Shown here: positions 33,116-42,235 of the stretch, one piece after another
How the letters are laid out: each line of letters opens with the position of its first letter
Position numbering within the stretch: the stretch's first letter is position 1
Assembly: GCA_964617955.1 (NCBI GenBank)
Contig: CAZTXB010000006.1
Location: 1 to 64,000, forward strand
Direction: 5' to 3'
Origin: JABWCE01 sp964617955
GTDB lineage: Bacteria; Bacteroidota; Bacteroidia; NS11-12g; UBA9320
DNA: 64,000 bases
Made by a program: the position numbers and the translations under genes
Notes under the pieces: model-generated
What the model was told of the DNA's origin: nothing
The model's input: the letters and a program-made list of their open reading frames with translations, nothing else
Database searches by the model: none

Positions 33116-34942
33116 TTGAATTCTCTATTAGCATCTATTTTCAGGGCAAGCTTTTTGATGCTGATTCTTTTGAATTTGTTCCGGGCAAATGCTCAAACTT
33201 TTGAATTTCTGAAGCATCAATGGATCAATGCCCCGTCTGATACCGCTAAAATCAATGCCGGTTTAAAACTCTGTACAAAATATTATAGCCAAACCAACGA
33301 TTCTGTTTTTCAGGAAAGCAAATTGCTGCTTAAGATCTACAACCAATCGCTTAAGTCAGATTATGGAAATGGTGAGGTTGAGAGCAGTTTTCTTCTAGGC
33401 AATAACTACATTACGAGGGGTAATCACCGTAAAGGGGTTGAGTATTTTTATATTTCATTAAAAGCCAGTGAAAAATACAACAACTTAAATGGCAAAGCCG
33501 CTGCTATGATGGGTATCGGCATTGTGTATTTTATCCAAAATAACTTTCCCAAAGCCATCGAGTATTTCAAGGGCGCTTTGCTGATAAACAAGAAAATTAA
33601 AGATTTTAAAAGATTAGCCACGCAATACTACCTCATCGGCTACGCGCTCAATGAGCTGAAAAAATACAAAGAGTCAAATCTCTACATCGATTCTTCCTTA
33701 AGTATTCGAATAGAACAAAACGACACGAAGTCGATCAATGAATGCAAATTAGTGAAGGGACATATTTACAAAGGGCTAAATCAATACGATTCAGCGATGG
33801 GCTATTACAAAAAATTGTTGCCATACTTTCTAGAGCAAAAAGAATTTATACCTGTGTCATTTATCCATACCTCCTTCGCTCAAATTTATTTTTATAAGAA
33901 GGAGTTTGTGGAAGCTTTAAAGGAAGCCAATACAGCTTATAATTTTTCGCTTAAATCCATTTCAAGTGCCCCGAAAATTGAAGCCACCTTAATATTATAT
34001 AAAGTAAATGAAGCCATAGGCAATTACAAAAAGGCACTTGGATACCTCAATCAGCACAATGTGCTGAGAGATTCTGTTGAGAACAGCGACTACGCCTCTC
34101 AACTCAGTTTGGCGCAGGCAACCTACCATTTTGAAAAAGAGCAACTGTCACTTAAAGCCAAGCAGGCCAAAAAAGAATTGCTGTATAAAATGGAAATACA
34201 GGATAAAAACAACAAGCAATACGTCCTTATTTCGGTTTTGATTCTTTCGTCATTTGTGGTATTGATTATTATTATGGCTTTGCGCAGAGTAAGTCACCAA
34301 AGAAGAATTAGCGAAAACCTTTTAAAAAATATATTGCCTGACGAGACTATCCGGGAGCTGAAGGCCTTTGGCAAGTCCTTGCCCAAAAATCATCCGGGGG
34401 TTTCCATTATGTTTTGCGATATAAAAAACTTTAGCCATATAGCCGAATCACTGAGTCCTGAACAGATTGTTGAAATGCTCGATACCTATTTTAAAAATTT
34501 TGATATGATTACCAGCAAATACGGGATCGAAAAAATAAAAACCATTGGAGATGCTTATATGTGTGTTGGGGGATTGCATGCCGAAATGAAAACCTCTGCC
34601 ATAAATACCCTCATGGCAGCCAATGAGATTCTGGAATTCAACAAATCCATAGAGCGCGAAATGCTTCAGAAATACAATCAGGCATTTTATTTCCGAATTG
34701 GGGTACATACCGGAAATGTGGTGAGTGGGGTGGTGGGACTCCATAAATACTCCTACGATATTTGGGGCGACGCGGTAAATATCGCTGCCCGTATGGAGCA
34801 AAATTCTGAACCCGGCAAAATTAATATCTCCGGCGGTACCTATGAAATTATCAAAAACGATTACAAAAACCTTCCTTACAGGGGACGCATCCCTGTTAAG
34901 AACAAAGGCGAAATTGACATGTATTTTTTCGAGTTAAATTAA
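33116..34942 (+). CDS. TPR-domain class III adenylate cyclase
   Basis: 608 aa starting with TTG. A signal-like hydrophobic N-terminus (ASFLMLILLNLFRANAQ) leads into a periplasmic TPR array (about residues 70-330). A coiled stretch, one membrane helix (YVLISVLILSSFVVLIIIMAL, about 369-389) and a cytoplasmic cyclase domain follow. The metal aspartates lie in FCDIKNF and TIGDAYM. Lys in EKIKTIGDAY and Asp in YDIWGDAVN specify ATP over GTP; the transition-state Arg is in NIAARME. It would turn an outside protein-binding signal into cAMP. It overlaps the next gene by 4 nt. Confidence 0.9.
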   Translation: MNSLLASIFRASFLMLILLNLFRANAQTFEFLKHQWINAPSDTAKINAGLKLCTKYYSQTNDSVFQESKLLLKIYNQSLKSDYGNGEVESSFLLGNNYITRGNHRKGVEYFYISLKASEKYNNLNGKAAAMMGIGIVYFIQNNFPKAIEYFKGALLINKKIKDFKRLATQYYLIGYALNELKKYKESNLYIDSSLSIRIEQNDTKSINECKLVKGHIYKGLNQYDSAMGYYKKLLPYFLEQKEFIPVSFIHTSFAQIYFYKKEFVEALKEANTAYNFSLKSISSAPKIEATLILYKVNEAIGNYKKALGYLNQHNVLRDSVENSDYASQLSLAQATYHFEKEQLSLKAKQAKKELLYKMEIQDKNNKQYVLISVLILSSFVVLIIIMALRRVSHQRRISENLLKNILPDETIRELKAFGKSLPKNHPGVSIMFCDIKNFSHIAESLSPEQIVEMLDTYFKNFDMITSKYGIEKIKTIGDAYMCVGGLHAEMKTSAINTLMAANEILEFNKSIEREMLQKYNQAFYFRIGVHTGNVVSGVVGLHKYSYDIWGDAVNIAARMEQNSEPGKINISGGTYEIIKNDYKNLPYRGRIPVKNKGEIDMYFFELN

Positions 34943-35409
34943 TCGCAACGAGGCGGGCAAAAATACTCCAAGTTATTGCCTGTCTTAATAATAAGACTGG
35001 AATTTGGAACGCCAGGACTTAATGGACCTTTGCTCAAAATCAAATACACGCATCCCGGATTTAAAGGGGGTGTGGTAGCTACACTTGGATCAAATCCCAA
35101 TCTAAAATTTACGGTATCTCCGGATCCCGGCCGGTCGTTAATCACCTGCAATAAATCCTTCACACTCATTTTACATCCGTATACCCCTGCAATATTTAAA
35201 GCAGGTGTAGTGGTGGTGTTAACAATGGTGCCTTGATAGGCGGTCATTAAATTCCAGGCCGTGGCATCGGTAATAGAATCGGCTGTGTTAACCAATCCCT
35301 CATCCACCTTATCGGCACAGTCCATAGGAAGGTTACCGGTTGAGCATAAAATTACGTAAACTACAATAACTGTAATAGCACCGGATGCATAGGTTAATAA
35401 AGATTTCAT
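34939..35409 (-). CDS. Uncharacterised membrane-anchored or exported protein
   Basis: 156 aa. One hydrophobic N-terminal segment (residues about 7-23, ASGAITVIVVYVILCS) could be a signal anchor or a lipoprotein-like signal. The rest holds paired cysteines (MDCADKVDEG, YGCKMSVKDLL, GCVYLIL, CPPRCD) and TSITD/TTTTPALN-like stretches. I do not recognise a family. It converges on the adenylate cyclase gene with a 4-nt overlap. Confidence 0.65.
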   Translation of the reverse strand: MKSLLTYASGAITVIVVYVILCSTGNLPMDCADKVDEGLVNTADSITDATAWNLMTAYQGTIVNTTTTPALNIAGVYGCKMSVKDLLQVINDRPGSGDTVNFRLGFDPSVATTPPLNPGCVYLILSKGPLSPGVPNSSLIIKTGNNLEYFCPPRCD

Positions 35410-35732
35410 ATTGATTTAATTTAAGAGGTTACACTTTTATTCAAACGTAAACAATAATATCAATTTTCCAAATAAGAAATTGACGGGGCTCGACAATGCT
35501 CCACTTCGCCCCACATTCTTCGTTTTTGTTTTCATTTTGTCATTTTCAGAGCCCTATTCCTCTGATTGCACCGAAATTTATAATAAAATTAATAAAATTT
35601 ATTGATTCACATATGTCTCATTTATAATGCTTTATGCCGATTGTGAATAAAATGTGTTTCAAAATGTCATAAAGTGGGGATTTGTGTTTAATAATCATTT
35701 AATTTTACAACCACAATTTTAATACCGAAAGA
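35410..35732. promoter_or_regulatory. Intergenic region upstream of the dcw cluster
   Basis: 323 bp, AT-rich, holding the promoter(s) of the mraZ-ftsZ cluster. The minus strand of 35498-35518 reads GTGGGGCGAAGTGGAG, two GTGG-type units 10 bp apart, and AAAGTGGGG occurs on the plus strand near 35672. MraZ represses its own operon by binding repeated GTGG-like boxes, so these are candidates only. TAATTTTA near 35700 is a weak -7 match. No gene is visible. Confidence 0.35.
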
Positions 35733-36197
35733 ATGCCAAAATTTATTGGAGAATTTGAAGGAAGAATGGACGCCAAAGGGCGGGTTGTACTTCCTGTCGG
35801 TTTAAAAAAACAACTGCCATCTGACTCTGTCGATCACCTGGTTATTAACAGAGGATTTGACAAATGCCTGGTGATATACACCCGTCCCGACTGGGAACTT
35901 GAAACTTTAAAGCTGGAGGGTTTGGATGGGTTTAATAAATTAGACCGGCAGTTTATTAGGGTCTTCAACAACGGCGCCACCGAAATTGGTCTGGATACTG
36001 CCAATAGAATCTTAATTCCCAAAAAACTAGCTGTTTACGCCGAAATAGAAAACGACGTGGTGCTTTATGCCTACAACAACAAAATTGAGGTGTGGAGTAA
36101 GAAAAATTACGGTGCTCAAATGGACATTGAACCTGATGAATTTTCAAAATTAGCAGAAACCGTAATGGGACGAAAAAATGCAGGAAACCCATCTTAA
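35733..36197 (+). CDS. mraZ: Transcriptional regulator MraZ
   Basis: 154 aa with the two AbrB-like MraZ half-domains, each with the DxxxR motif: DAKGRVVLP (residues 13-21) and DTANRILIP. MraZ forms a ring and represses the division and cell-wall operon that it heads. It overlaps rsmH by 20 nt, so expression is tightly coupled. Confidence 0.96.
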   Translation: MPKFIGEFEGRMDAKGRVVLPVGLKKQLPSDSVDHLVINRGFDKCLVIYTRPDWELETLKLEGLDGFNKLDRQFIRVFNNGATEIGLDTANRILIPKKLAVYAEIENDVVLYAYNNKIEVWSKKNYGAQMDIEPDEFSKLAETVMGRKNAGNPS

Positions 36198-37089
36198 ATA
36201 TCATGTTCCGGTGATGCTTGGCGAGTGCATTGAGGCCCTTGCCTTGAAAAAAAATGGCGTATATGTAGATGCCACTTTTGGAGGAGGTGGACATGCCCGC
36301 GAAATTTTAAAAAACCAACACATTAAAACCCTATATGCCATTGATCAGGACGACGACGCCTTAGCGAATGCCTGGGAAGATGAACGCCTTGTTCTCATCA
36401 ACCACAATTACAGGTACATGAAACAGTTTCTAAAATACCATAAAGCCCTTCCGGTTGATGGCATACTCGCCGATCTAGGAATCTCTTCCTTCCAAATTAA
36501 CGATGGGAGCAAAGGTTTCTCCTACCGATTTGATGAGAGATTGGATATGCGTATGAATCAGAATGCAGAGATCGATGCGGTTTACGTGCTAAACCATTAT
36601 GACAAACAGGGTCTCACCAAAATTTTTAAAGAATTTGGTGAATTAAACAATGCATACCACTTGGCCAACTCCATTGAACAATACCGGGCAGTTAAGCCTA
36701 TCGAAAAGGTTAACGAGCTACTCGAGGCCATTAAATCCCAAACGCCCAAATCAGGCGATTACGCCTTTTTATCAAAGGTGTTTCAAGCCATCAGAATAGA
36801 AGTGAATCAAGAAATTGAGAATTTAAAAATATTTCTAGCCCAATGCCAAGAAGTTCTTAAACCTACAGGCCGATTAGTTATTCTCTCTTACCATTCTCTT
36901 GAGGACCGGGTCGTTAAAAACTTTATGCAGACCGGAAATACCGAAGGAGAGCTTAAAAAGGACGGTTTCGGGAATTTACTCAGACCGTTTAAACCCATCA
37001 ACCACAAACCCATTAATCCAGGCATGGAGGAATTGGAGCGCAACCCAAGATCGAGAAGTGCCAAACTTAGAATTGCAGAGAAAATATAA
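36178..37089 (+). CDS. rsmH: 16S rRNA (cytosine(1402)-N(4))-methyltransferase
   Basis: 303 aa (also known as MraW). The SAM-binding loop is VDATFGGGGHAREIL. Further motifs are YAIDQDDDAL, ILADLGISSFQIND and the C-terminal RSRSAKLRIAE. It methylates C1402 in the decoding centre of 16S rRNA. The start lies inside the end of mraZ and the stop overlaps the ftsL start (TAATG). Confidence 0.97.
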   Translation: MQETHLKYHVPVMLGECIEALALKKNGVYVDATFGGGGHAREILKNQHIKTLYAIDQDDDALANAWEDERLVLINHNYRYMKQFLKYHKALPVDGILADLGISSFQINDGSKGFSYRFDERLDMRMNQNAEIDAVYVLNHYDKQGLTKIFKEFGELNNAYHLANSIEQYRAVKPIEKVNELLEAIKSQTPKSGDYAFLSKVFQAIRIEVNQEIENLKIFLAQCQEVLKPTGRLVILSYHSLEDRVVKNFMQTGNTEGELKKDGFGNLLRPFKPINHKPINPGMEELERNPRSRSAKLRIAEKI

Positions 37090-37406
37090 TGGAAAGTAAA
37101 AAGACATCGCATGAAGATTTAACGAAGGAAAATCCTCCGATTAACCCTAAGGAGAATATTACCAAGCATTTACCTTTTGTCTTGTTTTTATCTTTCATCC
37201 TTTTGATCTACATCTTTTTTACACATAAAACAGAAAAAAAAGTAAGAAAAATAGAAAAGCTAAACAAGGAAGTGAAGGAGCTCTACTCAGAATACATCAC
37301 CCTTCAAACGGAACTGTTGAATGGAACGAGAAGCTCAAATTTAGAACAAACCATGAAACCACTTGGAATCAAAACTTCCGATAAAGCCCCTGTTTTGATT
37401 AAATAA
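37089..37406 (+). CDS. ftsL: FtsL-like cell division protein
   Basis: 105 aa. A short cytoplasmic tail precedes one membrane helix (FVLFLSFILLIYIFFTH, about residues 29-45) and a periplasmic coiled coil (KVRKIEKLNKEVKELYSEYI). FtsL sequences diverge strongly; the call rests on topology and position between rsmH and ftsI. It would join FtsB and FtsQ in activating septal wall synthesis. Confidence 0.8.
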   Translation: MESKKTSHEDLTKENPPINPKENITKHLPFVLFLSFILLIYIFFTHKTEKKVRKIEKLNKEVKELYSEYITLQTELLNGTRSSNLEQTMKPLGIKTSDKAPVLIK

Positions 37407-37412
37407 ATCACC

Positions 37413-39518
37413 ATGGCCAACGTAAAACGCTCCATATTGAACCGAATTTTTTTCAGCTTCACTTGTGTAGTGGTTTTTGCATTTCTGGTGCTCTATTATA
37501 TTTTTAATATACAAATAGCTGAAGGTACCAAATGGCGCTCGCTAAGCGACAGCCTTACACTCAAATACAAGGTCATTCACGCCGTAAGAGGCAATATTTA
37601 CTCCGACGATGGCACCCTGCTCGCCACATCGGTGCCTCGTTATGAAATCCGTATGGATTTGACGGTTCTAAAAGAAGACACTTTTAACAAATACATGCCC
37701 ATTTTGGCCTCCTTGTACTCCAAAAAGTTTAAGGACAAGCCTTCCAAAGTGTATTTGGCAGAATTTATTAAAGCCCGAAGAGAAAAAAACCGCTACTATT
37801 CCATTCAGAAAAAACTTAACTTTTTAGATATTAAAGAAATCAAAAGTTGGCCTCTTTATAAAAAAGGGAGATACAAGAGCGGTTTAATCGTTGAAGAGGA
37901 CAACTACAGGGTGATGCCCTTTATAAACCTGCTTGCCCGTACCATAGGATACAGCAGCAATATAGCCGGAAAACAGCCTGTAGGAATTGAAGGGGCTTAC
38001 AACAAACAGCTGGCGGGGGTTACAGGACGGCGTCTGGTTCAACGCATTGCCGGTGGTTACCGGCCGATTAACGACCATAACGAGGTGGAGCCTGTAAACG
38101 GCAAAGACATTTATACCACCATCGACATCAACCTTCAGGATATCGTAAATCAGGCTTTAAAGAACGGCTTAATGACCCATAAAGCCCATCACGGGTGTGC
38201 CATAGTAATGAATGTTAAAACCGGAGAGATTAAAGCCATAGCCAATCTCACGTCCAACAGCAAGGGCGATTACGTAGAAATACTGAACTATGCCATTAAC
38301 GAAAGCTTCGAACCGGGTTCGACTTTTAAACTCATTTCTGTGCTTGCCTTACTTGAAAAAAACAGAATAAAGGTGAGCGATTCGGTACTCATCAATTATG
38401 GAAAATGGAAAATTGGGAATAAGGAGATGCTTGACGCAGAGCACTCAGCCTACAAAGCCAATACCTTTTCTTATGCTTTTATCCAATCATCAAACGTGGG
38501 CATATCCACCTCTATGATGAAAGGATTTGAAGGGGATCCCAAATCGTTTACCGATTATATAAGAGAATTAAAGCTCGACCAGCCTCTGGATATTGAAATT
38601 GACGGAGAAGGCATGCCTTATATCAAATCTCCGGGTAGCACCTCATGGAGCAAATATAGCCTTCCATGGATGTCGATAGGCTATGAACTCAAGCTCACTC
38701 CGCTCCAAATATTAACCGTATATAACGCGGTTGCCAACGATGGAAAAATGATGAAACCTTATCTCATTAAAGCAATAGGCAGTAAGGGTGAGGTGGAAAA
38801 GGAATACGACAAGCAAGTGTTGCTCTCAAAAATAGCTTCAGGAGAAAATATTAAGATTGTTAAACAAATGCTCGAAGAAGTGGTGGAGAACGGTACCGCT
38901 TCAAGAATAAAGGATTGCAAGGTTAAAATAGCCGGGAAAACCGGAACCGCTCAAATAAGTGACGGAAAAAAATATTTAGAAGGGGCTTATTATTCCTCTT
39001 TCGCAGGCTATTTTCCGGCCCATAAGCCTCAATACTCTATCATTGTGGTGATTAACCGCCCGCAGGAAGGCGGTTATTTCGGCGGCGTGGTTGCCGCCCC
39101 TGTGGTTAAAGAAATTGCAGAAAAAATTTCAGGGATTATACCCGATGCCGAATCAGGGCTCGCCGACTCCTTAAATCAAAAAACAGATTTCCCTAAGCAG
39201 TTTGTCGGAAAAAGAAGTGAAACCGAAAAGTTTATAGACAAATATTTGAACACCGATTATTACCGTTCGGGCTCCAAGTATGAATGGGCCAAGGCCCGTA
39301 TCGACAGCACAGGTGATTATTCAATAGAAGCCATTAAAGATTTATCCGATTTAGTTCCGGACCTTAAGGGGATGGGACTTAGAGACGCCATATTCTTTGC
39401 CGAGGGCAAGGGGCTTAAGGTAATTGCAAGCGGAATGGGCAGAGTGTATTGGCAGTCGATGGCTGAAGGCAGCAAGCTAATCAAAGGAAAAACAATTTTA
39501 GTTAAACTGAAACTCTAA
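37413..39518 (+). CDS. ftsI: Septal peptidoglycan transpeptidase (penicillin-binding protein 3) with PASTA domain
   Basis: 701 aa. An N-terminal membrane helix (residues about 10-30) precedes the pedestal domain and the transpeptidase with the SxxK site PGSTFKLISV, SSN and KTGTAQ. A C-terminal PASTA domain (LVPDLKGMGLRDAIFFAEGK onward) is present, as in FtsI proteins of this phylum, making it longer than the E. coli enzyme. It cross-links septal wall together with FtsW. Its stop overlaps the murE start. Confidence 0.95.
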   Translation: MANVKRSILNRIFFSFTCVVVFAFLVLYYIFNIQIAEGTKWRSLSDSLTLKYKVIHAVRGNIYSDDGTLLATSVPRYEIRMDLTVLKEDTFNKYMPILASLYSKKFKDKPSKVYLAEFIKARREKNRYYSIQKKLNFLDIKEIKSWPLYKKGRYKSGLIVEEDNYRVMPFINLLARTIGYSSNIAGKQPVGIEGAYNKQLAGVTGRRLVQRIAGGYRPINDHNEVEPVNGKDIYTTIDINLQDIVNQALKNGLMTHKAHHGCAIVMNVKTGEIKAIANLTSNSKGDYVEILNYAINESFEPGSTFKLISVLALLEKNRIKVSDSVLINYGKWKIGNKEMLDAEHSAYKANTFSYAFIQSSNVGISTSMMKGFEGDPKSFTDYIRELKLDQPLDIEIDGEGMPYIKSPGSTSWSKYSLPWMSIGYELKLTPLQILTVYNAVANDGKMMKPYLIKAIGSKGEVEKEYDKQVLLSKIASGENIKIVKQMLEEVVENGTASRIKDCKVKIAGKTGTAQISDGKKYLEGAYYSSFAGYFPAHKPQYSIIVVINRPQEGGYFGGVVAAPVVKEIAEKISGIIPDAESGLADSLNQKTDFPKQFVGKRSETEKFIDKYLNTDYYRSGSKYEWAKARIDSTGDYSIEAIKDLSDLVPDLKGMGLRDAIFFAEGKGLKVIASGMGRVYWQSMAEGSKLIKGKTILVKLKL

Positions 39519-40975
39519 TGGTTAGCCTGGGCAAAATATTACAAAACATCACCGAACTGGATTCAATTTATTCAAATGTTTCGGTAAGTTCTATAATTAC
39601 AGATAATCGAATAGTTAAAAAAGGCGACCTATTTGTTGCAATCAAAGGACTTTCACACGATGGGCATCAATTTATTGCTGATGCCATAAATAAAGGAGCC
39701 TCAGCCATCGTGTGTAATTTCTTACCTGAGGGTATTTCCAGCACCACTCCCATTGTGGTTGTTGACGACACCCGACAGAGCCTGGGCATGATGGCCTCTA
39801 ACTTTTACAACTCCCCTTCTTCCGATTTAAAACTTATAGGCGTTACCGGCACCAATGGCAAAACCACTGTGGCCACTCTGCTTAAAAATCTCTTTACTAA
39901 TTTAGGGTATAAATGTGGCCTCATTTCTACCATACAGAATGAAATTGGTTCAAGCGTTACCGCCAGTAGCCATACCACACCCGACCCTGTATCGCTGAAC
40001 TCTCTTTTGCAAGAAATGGTAAACGAAGGTTGCGAGTACTGCTTTATGGAGGTGAGCAGTCACGCAGTGGATCAAAATCGAATTGGCGGTTTGCAATTCG
40101 TCGGGGGCATTTTTACCAATCTTAGCCATGACCACCTCGACTATCATCACAGCTTCGATAATTATTTAAAAGCAAAAAAGAAATTCTTCGACACTCTCGA
40201 TAGCAAAGCCTTTGCCTTAACCAATAAGGATGACAAGAATGGTTTGGTGATGTTGCAAAACACAAAGGCCTCTAAATACACCTATAGCCTTAAATCTCAG
40301 TCGGACTTTAAAGCCAAAATCATTGAAGGAGACTTAAACGGCCTCTTGCTGGATATCGATGGTACCCAGGCCTGGTACCAATTAACAGGGCTTTTCAACG
40401 CCTACAATCTTCTGGCGGCCTACAGCACTGCTTTTATTTTAGGCATTGAGAAAGAAACCATTATCAAGACCTTGTCCATTACACGCGGTGCAAGAGGGCG
40501 ATTTGAATTAATCAGAAGCGAGAGTGGTGTGCTCGGAATTATTGATTACGCCCATACCCCTGATGCTCTCAAAAATGTTTTGGAAACCATCAATGACGCC
40601 AGAAGCAGAAACGAAACCCTGATTACCGTGGTAGGTTGTGGTGGCGATCGCGACAAAGAAAAAAGGCCACAAATGGGTGACATAGCCAGTTCACTGAGCG
40701 ATGTCGCCATATTTACCAGTGACAACCCAAGATCCGAAAATCCTGAAACCATTCTTTCTGAAATAAAAGCAGGAGTAAAAGCTCAACATTTTAAAAAAAT
40801 ATTAAAAGTCAGCCAGCGCGATGAGGCTATTGAAGTGGCTGTAAGCAGAGCTAAAAAGGGCGATATCATTCTATTGGCCGGCAAAGGCCATGAGACTTAC
40901 CAGGAAATAAAAGGCGAGAAGTTTCATTTCGACGACTTCGAAAAGTTAAAAAATGCATTTAAAAACCACTCATAA
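39518..40975 (+). CDS. murE: UDP-MurNAc-L-Ala-D-Glu--2,6-diaminopimelate ligase
   Basis: 485 aa Mur ligase. The ATP loop is GVTGTNGKTTVATLL. DNPRSENP near the C-terminus is the motif that selects meso-diaminopimelate rather than lysine, so the wall should be DAP-type. HTTPDP is the UDP-sugar-binding segment. It shares its first base with the ftsI stop and ends 2 bp before mraY. Confidence 0.97.
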   Translation: MVSLGKILQNITELDSIYSNVSVSSIITDNRIVKKGDLFVAIKGLSHDGHQFIADAINKGASAIVCNFLPEGISSTTPIVVVDDTRQSLGMMASNFYNSPSSDLKLIGVTGTNGKTTVATLLKNLFTNLGYKCGLISTIQNEIGSSVTASSHTTPDPVSLNSLLQEMVNEGCEYCFMEVSSHAVDQNRIGGLQFVGGIFTNLSHDHLDYHHSFDNYLKAKKKFFDTLDSKAFALTNKDDKNGLVMLQNTKASKYTYSLKSQSDFKAKIIEGDLNGLLLDIDGTQAWYQLTGLFNAYNLLAAYSTAFILGIEKETIIKTLSITRGARGRFELIRSESGVLGIIDYAHTPDALKNVLETINDARSRNETLITVVGCGGDRDKEKRPQMGDIASSLSDVAIFTSDNPRSENPETILSEIKAGVKAQHFKKILKVSQRDEAIEVAVSRAKKGDIILLAGKGHETYQEIKGEKFHFDDFEKLKNAFKNHS

Positions 40976-40977
40976 TT

Positions 40978-42234
40978 ATGCTATACTATCTCTTCCAATA
41001 CCTACATAACCACTTTCATATTCCGGGAACCGGGGCTTTTCAATACATCACCTTTAGAGCCGGACTGGCCATCATACTCTCATTAACCATTTCAATGGTT
41101 TATGGCAAAAGCCTTATCGATATTTTAAGGGCCAGACAAGCCTCGGAAACCATTCGTCAATTAGGACTCGAAGGCGAAAATGCTAAAAAAGGAACACCAA
41201 CCATGGGGGGATTAATTATCCTTGGCGCTATTCTTATCCCAACCTTACTCTTTGCTAAGCTGAGCAATGTCTACATCGTTCTGATGCTCATTACCACCAT
41301 CTGGCTCGGCCTCATCGGCTTTCTGGATGATTACATAAAAACATACCGAAAAAACAAGGAAGGCCTGGCCGGTAAATTTAAAGTGGTAGGCCAGATTGGC
41401 ATTGGCATTATTGTAGGTGCAACCCTTTATTTTCATCCCAGTGTAGTCATTAGGGAAACTTATTCAGAAGCGGAAGCCACTGATTTTATCAAATCAAATT
41501 ACGAACGCAGGACTCTGGACAACGGAACCGCCATTTATGTGAACGATGTTAAATCGACTATTACCACGGTACCCTTCGTAAAATCACATGAGTTCGACTA
41601 CGCCAAATTGCTTTTCTTTTTTGAAAGTTCAAAGGCTCAGAAATATGCCTGGGTCGTTTTTATACTCGCAGTCATCTTTATCGTGATCGCCGTTTCGAAC
41701 GGGGCCAACCTGACCGACGGCATAGATGGCTTGGCAGCTGGAAGCTCGGCCATCATTGGAGCTACCCTGGCCCTTCTCGCCATGGTGTCGGGCAATATCA
41801 TTTTTGCCAATTACCTTAACATTATGTACCTGCCCAATCAAGGGGAGCTTACTATCTTTCTGGCTTCTTTTGTTGGGGCTTGCATAGGTTTTCTATGGTA
41901 CAACTCCTACCCTGCTCAGGTCTTCATGGGCGATACGGGAAGTTTATCTATCGGAGGTATTATCGCTGTTATCGCTATTATGCTTCGCAAGGAGCTCTTA
42001 ATTCCAATATTATGCGGCATTTTTCTGGTCGAAAACCTAAGCGTAGTTCTACAGGTAAGCTATTTTAAATTTACTAAAAAACGATTTGGGGAAGGTCGCC
42101 GAATTTTTCTGATGTCGCCTTTGCACCATCATTTTCAGAAAAAAGGATACCCCGAAGCAAAAATTGTAACCCGATTTCTCATTGTCGGCATTATGCTGGC
42201 CATTTTCACCATCATCACTTTCAAACTGAGATAG
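40978..42234 (+). CDS. mraY: Phospho-N-acetylmuramoyl-pentapeptide-transferase
   Basis: 418 aa, about ten membrane helices. It makes lipid I by moving phospho-MurNAc-pentapeptide to undecaprenyl phosphate. Signature segments are KKGTPTMGGL, GFLDDYIK, NLTDGIDGLA and FMGDTGSLSIGG, then PLHHHFQKKG. An insertion of about 60 residues (RETYSEAEATDFIKSNYERR onward) between helices accounts for the extra length compared with E. coli MraY. Confidence 0.97.
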   Translation: MLYYLFQYLHNHFHIPGTGAFQYITFRAGLAIILSLTISMVYGKSLIDILRARQASETIRQLGLEGENAKKGTPTMGGLIILGAILIPTLLFAKLSNVYIVLMLITTIWLGLIGFLDDYIKTYRKNKEGLAGKFKVVGQIGIGIIVGATLYFHPSVVIRETYSEAEATDFIKSNYERRTLDNGTAIYVNDVKSTITTVPFVKSHEFDYAKLLFFFESSKAQKYAWVVFILAVIFIVIAVSNGANLTDGIDGLAAGSSAIIGATLALLAMVSGNIIFANYLNIMYLPNQGELTIFLASFVGACIGFLWYNSYPAQVFMGDTGSLSIGGIIAVIAIMLRKELLIPILCGIFLVENLSVVLQVSYFKFTKKRFGEGRRIFLMSPLHHHFQKKGYPEAKIVTRFLIVGIMLAIFTIITFKLR

Positions 42235-42235
42235 C

